DNA of 64,000 nucleotides from Drechmeria coniospora (Eukaryota > Ascomycota > Sordariomycetes > Hypocreales > Ophiocordycipitaceae): NCBI RefSeq assembly GCF_001625195.1, contig NC_054389.1, forward strand, positions 5,018,520 to 5,082,519, written 5' to 3'. The position numbers and the translations under genes were made by a program. The notes under the pieces are model-generated. The model was not told the origin of the DNA. It ran no database searches and saw only the letters and a list, made by a program, of their open reading frames with translations. Below, piece after piece: positions 22,944 through 35,942 of this stretch. Position 1 is the stretch's first letter; each line of letters begins with the position of its first letter.

Positions 22944-25900
22944 GTTCGGCTCAGGTACGGATATGCATCTGGACGGGCGATTTCGGGAGTTTAGGTTTCG
23001 AGAGGAGACGCGGCGGGACAGTCGAAGGAGGCTCGTCAACTCGAGCAGCAGCCGCGTGCAGCCTCGCGCTGCATTACTCGAAAAAGAATCTGCATCAACG
23101 CGGGTCAGCAACAAAGGGTCCCTCGGCCGGTTTCTTGCCATGCACGGCATGCAAGGTCGATGGCGGGAGGGTCGCACGGCAGCGAGAAGGGTCTGCAAGG
23201 TAGGACAGGGAAGGCGGTCGACGAAGGAGGGCACCAGCGCTCGGGGAACAGGATTCGAAACTGTCGGCGACAGAATCCTTGGACAGTCACGGGGTGGGGG
23301 GTCCAGGGCAAAGGCGAACCGGTTGACTGTGCCACGGACTGGCCTGCAAGCGATTCTCCGTCACAATCAGAGCGAGGGCGAGGAAGGATGATGCTTCTCC
23401 TTGTCGCGCAAGCTAATACAAAGAAAGGCCACGGGAAACGGCAGCGGGCGTGACGGGAGGGACATGGGCAAGCTAGCGAGGGAAGCAGCAGAACTCATCG
23501 TTTATCGGGTTCAACAGGGAGGATGACGAGGCGAGGAAGAAGAAAACACAGGACGAGACGGGCTGGAAAAGGGGAGACTGGGCCATGAAGGACGGGGCGG
23601 GCAAGACAACGGAAACAGACGAGGGACGGGACGATAACGACGATAACAGTGACTCACCTTGGGATCAACAACAAGGACGGACCCGGAGACGACGGCGCAG
23701 CCAAGATGACCAGCAAAAAGGAGGCTCGGCTCGGTGATGAGGGCGGGATGCCAACGACGTCCTCCACGGGGTAAGCAGGACAACGTCGTGAAGAGCGTCG
23801 TCCACCGTGCAGGCGGATGCACAAGAGATGTGGCGTGGGGGAGGAAGGAAATTGAGGAGAAATTCAAGAAGGGGTCCAGAGGGGGGGGGAGCGTCCAACG
23901 GGTGGTAGTAATAACACGGCGACGGGCGCGACGGCGGTAAAAAGTGGTGCTGTAACTGTACCAGAAGTACGGAGCACTGTAGCACGTTGGCTGGTCCTCG
24001 CAGCACCAAAGTACTAGGTACCTACCAACTAAGCACTAGGATGGTACAGCACCACCACCACCAAGTTCTCGTAGGTACTAGGTAGTAAGTAACGTACAAG
24101 CAGGGACCCCCCATTTTTTATCCGTACTCCGTACTCCGTATCTGTACTCCGTACTTGCAGGTACCCGGACGAGTGCAAGTACCCAAAACGGACGGATACG
24201 AGTTGTACGTGCTCGCCACCTAGTATGCAGGTACCTATTCACACTTTCTGCAGCTGTCGGTACATCGCACTCGTGTTACGCTCGTGAGCACCTGTAACTG
24301 TAGGTGCGCATGCAAATGTCCAGTCCATGTACATGTACATGCACGGGGTTACAGCAGGTGCATCTTGTTCATCTACGAGTGCCACCCACCAACGAGCGCT
24401 ACCCCGTATCGTTTCACCGAACGATGCGACGAAAACTGGACGGGACGGGATAGGCATCCCGTGGCAATTAGAGGCGGGCAGGGGTGAATGACGCTGAACC
24501 AGACCCCCGGTTGCTTGGCAGATGGATCGCCTAGCGGGTGATTACAGATGGAAGTCACAAGCTCCATCGGGGGAGGGGGCGAATGACGAGGCCTGGTGGT
24601 AGATAACAGGAGGTAAGTATGAGTACCAAGAAAGGCGTATTTAAACGGACGGTATTACGGAGTGCTTAGGCGCAACGAACTAATACTGTACATGTACATG
24701 CTTACTACTGTGCACGTACCGCGATCGGCGCAAAGCGAAAAGGCAGGGTCGGTCGGCGTGCTAGGAGGTGGAACGGCAGACGAACGACTGGCGGGAACGG
24801 GTCCTACGGGCGGTGAAGAGATGCGCTTGCACACGTCGGCACAGACACGGTCCCAGACGAAACACGCAACACTGGTCACCATGTCACTCTCTGAGACGGT
24901 GCTTCAGTTCGAGAACGATTGTGTTTTTGAGTTTGACGTTTGCTGGACGTTGGGACGACAGCAGCGGCTTGCTTGGGCGTAGTACCGACAAGTGCAAGTA
25001 CTCGCAGCACGGCAGCAGCAGTTGACGCTAGTCGCTGCCACCTTGCCAGGTGCAGCATGTACTTGCATGTACAGTGGGCGTGCTGCAATTATGTGGTACC
25101 AAGTACTTCTACGGAGTACGGAGTACTGCACCCACCTTTCCGCCTGGTGGTCGCTGAAGTGAGGACTGGTGCGACTTGGATATCTCTCCGTTCCTCGCAG
25201 GCAGGCTGTGGACGAGTGCTGAGCAATGCGAACCGGGACGCAATTGCACTTGTGCATGTACTTGCTTACAACTAGTTGTTTAATGTACTGCAGGCGTATG
25301 TACTTTGAGGTACGGGTTCTCTTATCAGCGTCTCGACTTTGCGTACGGAGTACCTACGACGACCATGTCGTACGAGCACGGGAGGAATACTCGGTGCATG
25401 CCACGGCAATGTCGTAGCGCCGCATCCGCATCGGCCGTCGAGCAGGTCGGAGGGCGTGGAATGCATCTCGACGTAGCTTCCCTCCTGCGCCGAGACTGGA
25501 CGGCGCAGAAACGGAAACACGACTGCGACGGAGAACTACTCGCGTGCGCCGTCTCTGGATTTGCATTGTTTGGCTCACGCAGCATCAACGAACAGATTAC
25601 TCGCGCTGGCACATTGGTGTAGAATCGTTCGTTTTGCATTGGCATCTTGGTTCAAGCGAGGAAGGCTGTGCCGTCGGCGAACGATGTGGGGGTACGAGGG
25701 TCGGCGCCCGTGCCAAGTACATGCGTCCAGGTACCGACACGGCATGGTGCACTTGTCCGTAGGTATTCCCACGTCCATCCAATGCACCTAAGTAATTCCA
25801 CATGCACGAGAAACGAATAATGTACTTGCATGTACGGAGTGCTTGTCTCTGCGAACGTTTGCGCGTACATGTACTTGCACCTGTTGCCATCTCCTACAGT

Positions 25901-28900
25901 ACTTGCACGTTCTACTACAAGCACGCGTACTATGTGCATGTACATGTACAGAACTAATACTACACTCCGAACCTAGTATGTACTTAAGTATGCGTGCAAG
26001 TTTAGTGCGTGCCGCAAGTGTCCAGCATGGGCACGGTGCATCCCGTGAACTGGCAGAGACATGCCATGATCGTACTTGTGGCTGCTCCCTGGCACAACGG
26101 ACGGACGGCAGTCGTCCTAACAGTACTTGCCTACTACCTTACATGCAACACTGGCGCGGGCCTGAGGAGTAGGGCCCCTCGACGTCATCGAAGGCGGGCA
26201 TTTCCACCCCAAGCAATGGCACGACAGGACTAACACGAAATGTACTTGTACACACACATAAATACTTATACAGAGTCAGCACCAAGGACGGAGTGTCCCG
26301 TACTACAACTGCTTCGTCGCAGTGAGTACATGGACGATACAGCAGCACTCCAAACCCATGGTGTAGGCATGTCGCGAGTTCGAGGTGTCGAATCCACAGG
26401 CAATGCCGGTCAACGCCGCGGGCGCAATCAATGCCCGAAAAGAGCATCATGATCCGCTGCGGTGCGAAGCTGCAGCGAGACGTTGAGCCTTTGCCATGTC
26501 CGTCATCTGCAACCCGTCGGCCGATTGGCAAGACGCAATTTCGAGCTTCGAGAGCGACAGCACCAGTGGGAAGTCGAGAACGCGAAACGCGCCCGATAGT
26601 GGCCCCATACGGTCATGTCGTGCGCCGCAGGTCTCATTTTAGCGCCGCAGGGCAGCCTCCGCTCCGCCTCCGAATGACAACCGTCACGAGCACCTGCCTC
26701 CGGGCAACGCACGAGACCGGCCAAGGACGAGGAGAAGTGTCCGAGGACGAAATCGGGCATGCAGCTGAGCTGGTGGCATGCATCGACAGATGCATCTGGT
26801 TGACGATGCTCGGCCCGAGCGTAGTGCGAGCCAGCCAGCCTCCCCTCCTCGCCGTCACGATGACGGAGCTTCATCCTGGCGGACAAACGACAGCTGGTGG
26901 CAGATCGATCTCGCGAGAGACGACGGGTACGGGTTTATGGCACAATGGAGCTTCCTTCGCTGCCGCCGCCCCCCCTCCCCCGCCGTTGTGGCACATCTCC
27001 CCACGGCCCACACACATGGGTGGCGCCGCCGTTTCGACTGCGAGGTGGGAGTGGTCTCACCTGTGCATGAGCATGTACGGATACTTGTACTTGTAGATGT
27101 ACTCCGTACATACAGTACGAGCACATGTAGGTGTATTCAAGGCTGGTGCTTTTGCGGCGTATTATTACTTACTCCGTGGTCGAACCAAAATACAGTAGTA
27201 TTCAGTATTAATTACTTACCGAGATACTATAATAGTTGTACATGTTCGTACTTACGGAGTACTCCGTACGTGGTAAGTACTTAGTACGAGGGTTGCGAAG
27301 AGTAAGTACAACACATGGCCTTCGCAGCACCAAGTAACAATACTACAAGTGCTCCGTACTGTAATAATTGTAAGTACAGTACAGAGTACTTACATGTACT
27401 TAAGTACATGCGTGTACGTGTATGCGGAGAGGGACGCGGACATGTGCATGCACTTACAGTAGTACGGTTGAAATATTTCCTGACCAGGTAATTACAGCAC
27501 AATCAGCACGCTGGTGCTCGCAACTACCTTGGTACTGCGTAGTAGGTTCGTGCAAGTCTCGCAAGGCGACGTCCTCTGCACACACATTCGATCTTCTGGA
27601 TGTGGCGACGTCGTTCTCCTTGGTGGTCGTGAAGCAGCAAGCAATTGTCGAACAACTGGCTGCAATGCTGCATACTCCGTACTCGGCCATACGTACCAAG
27701 CACAAAAGTCTTCCACGTTCCGCCTAGCACAGCACAGTCCAGTGTGCACGCGTGTAACCGTACAATTACAGGGGCCAGTGCCACAAGTCCTGAACACCAG
27801 CTACGTGCTGTGCAGGCACTTGCTGCATGGTACTAGTTGCTGCATGTAGTATTATTACTTACCTACTAGTACCCAGTACTAACTTATAGTACGGACCGAA
27901 CGAGTACCGACCAGGTCGCCGTATGCATGCCATCCTGCGCATGCCCCCCTACAGGGCCCATACCATGCGAGCCTCTGCAAGTCTGCGCTGAGACATCCCC
28001 CTCCCCAACAAGCCAAGCCTGCATCCGAGTGACAGGTGGTTCCCTGCTGCAGCAATCTCGACACGGCTCAACACCACGACCAACACCACGGCCAACACCA
28101 TGACCGAACCAAACATGGCCGCGAGGATTGAATGCAGCATGCAGCATGCAGAACCGCAGCATCAACCACTCTCACCCATGCGCATACCACCAAGATGCAT
28201 GTACATGTATGCACGAGCACGTATCTGCTGCGCATACTCGAACATGCATGCACTAGTTCGTGGCACGTACGCAATGCTCGCGACGCAAATGCGTACCTCG
28301 AGGTACTGGTATCAGTTCATTCTTCGTGTAATTGCTGCACATTCTGCAAGTGCATGCAAGTACATGCGCATACATACTAAGCACCCAAGTACTTGTGTTC
28401 TGTACAGAGTACGAATTGGCTGCGTACGGCGATGTGTTTGTATGGTACCCTCGTACTGTATGGAACACACTGTAATACCGGCAACGTACACCTCTACTTG
28501 TACAGAACACGCATGCTAACTTGCCTACTAAGTAGTTGCTGCACAACTATGCTTGAAATGTACTAGGGAGTTGTACTTGACCTGCACTCCGCTCGTCGAT
28601 TCTGTTCCGCAGGACAGAGTAATACTAGGTATATTACTTGGATGTTGTAGTAATTGATACTGTAGTACTTGTAACTAGTACTGTAGTCCTTGTATACTGT
28701 AGGGGCCTGCAGGAGAAAGTACAGTACTGCGCTTGAGAAAGCCTAGTACATAGGTACCTACCTACCTAGTAAGTATTTACATGCAAGTGCTTCCTTGCAA
28801 CGTTTCTTACAAAGGTAGGTAGTAGGCGAATTAGGTAATGTGCGACATCTGCGGCGCACCAGGAAACCTCACATCGTCGACTCCAACTGCTTCATGCCCC

Positions 28901-31900
28901 CGTCGTGCTCTGCCATCAGCCTACCTCTCCTCGCTCTCAACCCTACTCCTGCTTCCCGACCGCCCGCACCCGCTCGCCCAAGCGCTCCGTGCAGGCACCC
29001 CAAGCGGCATGACATGACCTGCGTTCTCGTGTCATTCTCACCTGCCGCTCGAGGCCGTTTCACACCCACGAGATCGTTCTGCTCGGCACCATCCGGACAC
29101 CAAAACGGTCAGCCGAGAGGCTGGAATGCACAACAAGCAGCATTCGTTGCCCTCCCACCTTGGTATGCCTACCGCAACGGCAAGGCTTGGGATGCACAAA
29201 GCAACCCTCACAGATGCCTGCCATCGGCAATTGCAGCATCCATGCACATGGGCAGCCCAAGTGCGGATGCTGCCACTGTGCATGCACCCTACGCATGCAC
29301 ACTGGCGTCTAGCATGTACGGTGCGGCAGTGCAGCACTGCACGCTCCGTAGCACTGGCAGACATGGCCTCCCATGCTCGTGAGATGTCTTGTATCTGCTG
29401 GCATCATCGACCGGTACGGAGTGCCCGTGTGTCGATCGCGTCTCGCTCGTTCGACGTAGTGGTGGGTGGTGCCGCATCACGCCAGCAGTGCCGCAGGTGC
29501 ATCCCGAGGCAATTGGGCGAGAACCCAGCAAGGTGGGTTTGTCTCCAGCGATGTCGGTCGAGCACCTGGAACGAGTGCTTGCTAGTGATTACCCGCACAC
29601 GCAATGGATGCTTGCACCTGCCACACAGGCATGTACATGTACTCCAACGCATTGAGCATCATCACCTGCACGCCTGCACGTACGCACGAGTGAGAGTGCG
29701 CGCCTGAGCCATGCTCCCATGCCGTCGAGTAAATGACTGCACGCCTCCGTGTCCTCTCAGCTCACCCTGTTCCTTCCTCGATCCCGTCGGCCGTTGCCCA
29801 TTAGGCCATGGAAACCACGCCGCGGTTGATCATCGCCTCCAACCCACTCCTCTCCTCCACGCCACATGCTGCGCGCACGACGAACACCATCACCCGTCAG
29901 CATCAAGGCCCGTTCGTGGGGGGGGGGTTGACTTCGCGACTTCGCATCGCACGAGACGGCAAGCACGGATGGCCGTGCTGGCGAGTCGTCGTCCTCCTGC
30001 CATGTCGCTCAGCGTCGCCGCGACGCATGAAGCCAACGGAACAGGCGGACGACGACTTGCAGCTCAACGGCATGATTACCTGTCGAGGTCCGAGCCAAGC
30101 CACCGCCAGCATCGAATTGCTCATAGCATATACGTTGGAGACGATATTAATACATCGACATCGACATCGACATCAATAGTCGACATGGCGGGAAGGCTGC
30201 CACTTGAAATGGACCAATTGCTTCGTCAGCTCGTCGCCCACCAACTCATGCCGTCACTGGTTTGCACCTCAGCTCCTCACTCCTCGGCGCCTTCACTTCT
30301 CACCCCCATGACGCAAACGTCGTCCGACTCCACACCTCTGCATCCACGAGTAAACGGTAATAATTGAACCATGCGCAAGAGTAGCGTCACGCCGCTGATG
30401 CTTGACAGTAGCCAGTTTGCGCGCCTGCGTCGTCCATCTGCAGTACGTGTTAGTGCCATCGGTAGCGGGACGACGGCGCGGTACCAGCAGTCCTCCCCAC
30501 GCTGCCTCCTCCCAAAAGGAAGCACCACATGCGGGCCATCGGGCCATCTGCGTGCCATCATCTACGCGGGCATGTGCCGTTGGGTATTCCATGTCTGGAC
30601 AATCCTAGCGCAGTCGTGCCGTCGGCCCCAATCTTAGTTACGTGCTTATGCGGCAAGAGTGCGTTGCAGTCTTGCGCAAGGCTGCTGCACACACAAGGTA
30701 CAAAGGTAATGCCACTCGCTACAAGTACTACACGTAGGTCACTAGAGTACTTGTACATGCAGGCATCGCAAGTCCTGGGTACCTCGTACTCGTACTGGTA
30801 CTTGTTTTGTTCCCCTCCATCGCCAGGGTATTCTTCCGGGAGTGCATGGAAAGATGGGAGGCACGGCAGACGATTTGTTCCAGAACGGAGCGACACGTCG
30901 GGACAATACTTGTACTTACTGTACATGTGGTATTAATATTGAGCACTAGGTACCTTGTACGGAGTACTTGCAAGCACCAGCATCGTACTTACATACAGGC
31001 AGGTATGGAAAGTCGAGGTACCCTGCACTCGGTGCGCCAGCTGTGCTCCGCACATGTACAGCAGTTGATTCTTACTGTAAGTATTTTAGTACTCAGTACC
31101 TTTTCCTTGCACGCACCGTAGGTACATATTGATATCGGTAGATACGGAGTACCGGGCAGAGTATTCATGCCTTGCTACAGACTGGTGTGCACATGTACCG
31201 AGTCCTTGCACGGAGAACTTTCGCTAATAATAAGGTATAATAACGGTACAGAGTGCTGCCCGCCCCCAGCACTCGCTCCCCCACCAGTGCTTGCTCCTCA
31301 TGACGATGAACAGAAATTATGACCTCCTCGCACTCGCTCGTGCCATCCTCGCGGCTGGCACGTACATGCCACACATGCCACATGGCTCGACGGCCACATG
31401 ACATCTACGGACCCTTCCTTCATGGCATGCTCCCACCCACGTTGCCCTCGGTTCTCCCCACCGCTGGTATGGCGCATCGTCTCCGTCCCCATCGTCCCCA
31501 TCCTTTTGTTTTTCTCCCCTCGAGCTTCCCGAGCGAGCGTCGTCGCTGACCGCTCATGCGTCATGGAGCAAGGACGACGACGCCTGCTCGTGAGACCCAA
31601 ATGAAGGCTGCATACCTATGCATGACCGCATGTCGCACCGAGACGACGTCTGCCCACCACGCGACTTGGCCCCTGCACCAACCAGCCGTCTCCTTGGCTT
31701 CCACGCACGACACGGGCTCCTTTCGCGCCTCAAGTGGCTCTTCAACCCACCGCCGTCATCCATCTCGAGCCTCGCTGCTTCTGCTTGCGGGGAGGGGGGG
31801 TCGCCGGAACTGCTAGCCGCGTGGGCTGCCTGACGGGCCTCCAGCCCGGCGATTTGGTTGCCGGCGATGCCACCCTTCGCCTCGTGCCCCCAGCCATCCG

Positions 31901-32210
31901 TCCATCGGCTGTTGGTGGTGTGCATGATGCGGTCCCCGCCGGCCGCATCGGCCTTTTCCCGCTCGCCGTCGTGGCTTCTGCCGAACAAGTGGTCGGTCGC
32001 TGACGAATGCGAGGCCGAAAAGGGGGTGCAGAGGAGCCGGTCTTCCAGGCCTGCGCTCTTCTCGACGGGTGCACGTCTCGACCCTGGCGATCCCATCCTC
32101 GGCCACAACATCACCAGGCTGTCAACCCAGACGCTCGACCGCCGCGAGAGGGCACGACCGTGGAGGCGGCCTACGGCGCGTGGATGTGCCTCCGAAGAAT
32201 CATTGCATTC
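22944..32210. other. Gene desert of about 9.3 kb with alternating motif-rich and GC-rich blocks
   Basis: No conserved protein was recognised. 22944-23940: promoter side of the LRR gene, purine-rich on the plus strand. 23940-28830: GTAC-word field, with TACGGAGTAC, ACATGTAC and GTACTTGCA repeated throughout and a perfect 16-bp palindrome at 27253-27268. 28840-30640: more GC-rich, enriched in GCATGC/TGCATG words; plus-strand open frames of 180-218 codons here have no domain and odd composition. 30640-31250: GTAC words again. 31260-32210: GC-rich, open frames on several strands that overlap the 3' end of the next gene. A non-coding RNA cannot be excluded by eye. Confidence 0.5.
27253..27268. promoter_or_regulatory. 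Perfect 16-bp palindrome containing CGG-N6-CCG
   Basis: TACGGAGTACTCCGTA is fully self-complementary. The CGG and CCG half-sites are spaced by 6 nt, the spacing bound by the Zn2Cys6 factor Ppr1 in yeast. Shorter perfect versions (ACGGAGTACTCCGT) occur at 33428-33441 and 54936-54949. A regulatory role is inference only. Confidence 0.35.
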
Positions 32211-33215
32211 TCATTTCCACCCTATCGTCACGATCCTCTCGAGCGTCCTGAACCCGTCATGCGCAAAGCCCTTGGCGACATCCACCTTGTACTCCTTGCC
32301 GTCCACCCTGATGATGCCGTACCCCATGTCCGTCCAGGCCGCGCGCACGCCCCTGAACATGTTGACCAAGGCGCGGCCGAGGCGACGGAAAGGCATGGTC
32401 AGCAGATGCTCCATGTCGTGCTTGCGCAGCTGCCGAGCCCGCTCCTTCCCCTCGCGCTCCTGCTCGAGCCGCCGAAGCTCGGGCACGTACTCTTCGGGCA
32501 AGGAGAATCGCGACTTGAGGGCGACGCCGTCGAGGCTCGTGCTGATGACCTTGGGCGCCAACAGGGGCACCATCCGCTTGACGGTGACCTCGAGCCGCGG
32601 GCTCGCCGTCGGAGCCGCCGGAGCCGCCGCCGCGCGGTTGGAGAGGCTGCGAGGAGCCGCCGCCGACGCGGACGGGGATGCGGTCGCGGCGGGGAGGATG
32701 CGGATGGAACCGACAATGTTGGGCGTCTTTGATATCAGGTAGAAGCCCATGGCGCCGAGGAGGACGTAGGAGGCGCCAAAGGTGACGCTGACCCATTGCG
32801 GAACACCCTCGGGCTGGTCGACCACCGTAGGCCCCGTGAGCGCCGTCCAGGTTATGATGGCCAGGCCGCTGGACCAGCAGCCAAAGTAGAACCAAAAGTG
32901 CGAGGGCGCCTCGTAGAGAACCGTGGGCGTCTGCTTGGTCGCGAGGCTCTTGATGAATGCGTATCGACTGGGTGCCGTCGACCCCTGCGCCGGCGAGACG
33001 TCACCGAGAGCGGGAGGCCTGGCTCGAGCGCGGACTTGCTTGCTGCTCGGATTGGCGGCAGAACGGAGGCGGAGAGAGGTGGTGAAGCGCTGTCGGCACG
33101 TCGTTGTCCTTGGCAGTGTGGGCAAGACCGTCGCGCCCGCGCAGAGGCGCCTGCAGGGGAGCTCGAAGCTTCTCGAGAGGCTCGCCATGGCTCCAGGCAA
33201 GAGTGAGGCCATCAT
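32211..33215 (-). CDS. Putative mitochondrial inner-membrane protein (TMEM223/TMEM70/TMEM186-like, tentative)
   Basis: A single exon encodes 334 residues from the first ATG (33215), or 325 from the ATG at 33188 (MASLSRSF). The first ~70 residues are rich in Arg, Ser and Thr with few acidic residues (CRRLCAGATV, CRQRFTTSLRLRS), as in a mitochondrial presequence. Two membrane helices follow: FWFYFGCWSSGLAIITW and WVSVTFGASYVLLGAMGFYL. The C-terminal half is soluble, with an Ala/Pro linker, a charged helix (YVPELRRLEQEREGKERARQ) and the conserved-looking end GYGIIRVDGKEYKVDVAKGF. Two helices followed by a matrix-side domain recall the TMEM223/TMEM70/TMEM186 family, but I cannot confirm this by eye. 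It is divergently arranged with PDX1. Confidence 0.75.
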   Translation of the reverse strand: MMASLLPGAMASLSRSFELPCRRLCAGATVLPTLPRTTTCRQRFTTSLRLRSAANPSSKQVRARARPPALGDVSPAQGSTAPSRYAFIKSLATKQTPTVLYEAPSHFWFYFGCWSSGLAIITWTALTGPTVVDQPEGVPQWVSVTFGASYVLLGAMGFYLISKTPNIVGSIRILPAATASPSASAAAPRSLSNRAAAAPAAPTASPRLEVTVKRMVPLLAPKVISTSLDGVALKSRFSLPEEYVPELRRLEQEREGKERARQLRKHDMEHLLTMPFRRLGRALVNMFRGVRAAWTDMGYGIIRVDGKEYKVDVAKGFAHDGFRTLERIVTIGWK

Positions 33216-34573
33216 TCCCGTCCCGCTCTGCGTCGTGGTTGCGTGATCGGGCCGTGTCACGCAGACGAGGCCATGGAGATGTGCAGATAAAATTTCGTCG
33301 CAAGTACAAGGACTACGATGAAGCAGGCGACGTCATGTAAATTACATGGTGCAGAACCTATATCTAGCGTCGTACAGGTACACGTGGAAAATTGGTCGTC
33401 CATAGGTACCTACTGTAGTAGCTTGATACGGAGTACTCCGTGCTGTATCGGTCCGTAAGTAATTACTTAGGTACTGTAATTACTCCGTACATTCTTGCTG
33501 GCCGTTCCCTGGGTCCTAGATCGGAGTACAGTACAAGTGTTAATTACATGACAAAATACACGTGTGCATCTAGATACCTTAAGACCCTGCATCCCTGGTT
33601 CAGTGATTCTGTCGACCAACAGGAATTAGTCCATCACGCTCCCTTGGGCCGCTGATGGCAAGGGATATCTTGGTGCATGTTACGCCGGAAGGATATAATA
33701 CAAGATAATAAATCAATCAAGTGCGGGCAGAGCACTATCCTCATAACTGCTTGCAATTCCTCCTCGTCACGGAGACGGGGGATTTTGCTTCAATGGACAA
33801 CCTTGGTGCAAGTATTTTCTTCTCGGCGCGCAGTACGAGTAATAAGTGGTACAGAACAGAGCAGTACGAAGTAATTATTCCAGGTATTAAATGTACTGTA
33901 CTTACAGCAGGTGTACAGTACGTGCTTATTGGGTACAATAATTACTGCTGGTCATTTTTTCTCGTACAAGTAAGTATTATTACTGTAGAGATAAGCTCAC
34001 CAGCGTACATGTACCTATACCTACATGTAGCAAGTAATTACTTAATATTGCATGTTCCTATGAACTTGAAGATGTACCTGTAAGTAAGCAAATGGTGTAC
34101 TGTAAGTATTATACTTGTAAGAATTGCCATTAGCAACATCTTCATCGTACGAGCAGTTATATGCAATAATTGTATCGACACCAAAGTACAAGTAGTACAG
34201 TAAGTACTTACAGTAAAGGCATATTGAATCTGCATCTGATGTAGTTGTACTGCTTGCTTTCCATCCATCCGCTTCAGGTGGGCCCGAGCCTGACTGGTGG
34301 AACTTCTGGCTGGCGCTGGCCGTTCGTCCGTTGTCGGCCGTGGAAGTTTGCGTTCCGTGAGGTGCCAACAGCACTAGTGACGCTTTTTTTTGGTGGCATT
34401 TTCCCTTCCCGTCCCACCAAATTTCGTTATCTACATGCATCCTCCCCCCCCCCCCCCCAACACCTTCGCCAACCAGCCGATCACTCGAACCGCGACACAC
34501 CTGCCACCTTCTCCCTTCTCGCGAAACACATCCGCGGCCTTCCGCACCGACTGCTCGGCCTGATTGAGCTTCA
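33216..34573. other. Divergent intergenic region, TMEM223-like gene and PDX1
   Basis: 33330-34230 is AT-richer and full of GTAC words (including ACGGAGTACTCCGT at 33428-33441). 34240-34570 is the pyrimidine-rich PDX1 leader, with a 15-nt poly-C run at 34444-34458. No gene was recognised. Confidence 0.5.
34444..34458. repeat. 15-nt poly-C tract
   Basis: An uninterrupted C run about 115 bp upstream of the PDX1 start codon. Confidence 0.85.
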
Positions 34574-35942
34574 ATGGCGTCTCTCACGGCGGCTGCGTGC
34601 CGTGCCTCTGCTCGCCTCGTCTACAGCCGGGCTGCCACTGCGCGAGGTGCGTTCATCTTCTCGTTCGGCCGGAGAGCATCTATCCATCATCCTCTTGCCT
34701 CCCCCTACTGTCTTTGCCGCCGCTTCTCACACTGGTGCAACTGATGTAGGCTTCGGCAACTCGTCGCGATGCCTCGCCGCCCACAACTTCATCATGCCCG
34801 CCCTTTCGCCCACGATGACAGAGGGCAATATCGCGAGCTGGAAGGTCAAGGAAGGGGAGGCCTTTGGCGCCGGCGACGTTCTTCTCGAAATCGAGACCGA
34901 CAAGGCCACCATGGATGTCGAGGCTCAGGAGGACGGCGTCATGATGAAGATCATGGCTCAGGACGGTAGCAAAGCCGTTCAAGTCGGCGCCCGCATCGCC
35001 GTCCTCGCCGAGGCCGGCGACGACATCAACGCTCTCGAGATCCCGGCCGATGAGCCCCAGCGGACGACCAGCCAGGAGAACGCGGCGGCGGCCAAGGAGA
35101 ACGCCCCAACGCCCGTCGAGCAGGCTAGCCGTCCTCCGCGTGTCGCGAGCGGCGAGACGCACGTTCAAAAGTACCCACTGACGCCTGCGGTGGAGCATCT
35201 GGTGAAGCAGCATAACCTTCGCGAGGAGGACGTCGCCAGCATCAAGCCAACAGGTCCCAATGGCCGCCTGCTCAAGGGAGACGTCCTCGCCTACCTCGGA
35301 ACCATCCGGGCAGAGACTCCGGCCGTCCTGTCCTCGCGGTTCGAAAAAATGTCCCACCTCGACCTGAGCAACATCAAAGTCGCCGTCAAGAAGTCCGCCG
35401 TTGTGCCTCCCAAGAAGGCGGGCACTGCTGCTGTGGAAGCTCCCGAGATTGAGGCCCTCGAAGTCAACGTCCCTATCTCGCTGGCCAAGGCGGTCGAGGT
35501 CCAGAACAGAATCCACGACACCCTCGGCATCTTCCTTCCCCTGTCCACGTTCATTGCCCGCGCCGCCGAGGCCGCCAACGACCACCTCCCTCGCTCCACG
35601 CGCGAGCCCACGCCCGCCGAGCTCTTCGACCAGGTTCTCGGACTCGACAAGATCAAGGGTGGTTCCCGGGCCGCATACATGCCTCAAGTCTCTGCCATCC
35701 CACCAGCCTCAGTCCTCGAACCTCTTCGGCCGCGGACCAGAAAGGCCGACATCATCGATGAGCTCGCCCCCCGGAAGAAGACAACGCCCAGGGTCCGTGG
35801 CGTCCCGACAGTGCCAGGGTTGTCCAACGACCTAAACCTGTTCAGCCTAGTCGTGCCCAAGGAGGAGGGGAGGCGCGCGCACGAGTTCCTGTCGCGGTGC
35901 AAGCTAATGCTGGAGAGCGATCCAGGACGGTTGGTGTTGTGA
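34574..35942 (+). CDS. PDX1: Pyruvate dehydrogenase complex protein X (E3-binding protein)
   Basis: Exons 34574-34646 and 34750-35942 (103-bp intron) encode 421 residues. The protein starts with a mitochondrial presequence (MASLTAACRASARLVYSRAA). The lipoyl domain is about residues 36-112 (IMPALSPTMTEGNI); the lipoyl lysine is Lys75 in ETDKATMD. The peripheral subunit-binding domain that docks E3 (dihydrolipoamide dehydrogenase) is about 165-206 (LTPAVEHLVKQHNL, GPNGRLLKGDVLAYL). The C-terminus has a reduced core-like segment (VPISLAKAVEVQNRIHD) without the HxxxD acetyltransferase motif of E2, which separates PDX1 from LAT1. It acts in the matrix, anchoring E3 to the E2 core. The splice junction restores ARGFGNSS in frame. 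The ketoacyl synthase gene 5 kb downstream belongs to the pathway that supplies lipoate. Confidence 0.93.

Noticed and set aside
28840..30367. Plus-strand open frames of 180, 193 and 218 codons
   Set aside because: Composition is unlike the genes in this window (Cys/His/Thr-rich from GCATGC words), the frames overlap, and no domain or splice-linked continuation was found. Kept only as a desert observation.
22944..32210. Transposon or retroelement in the left desert
   Set aside because: No reverse transcriptase, transposase, long terminal repeats or long inverted termini were seen; the repeats are short dispersed words.
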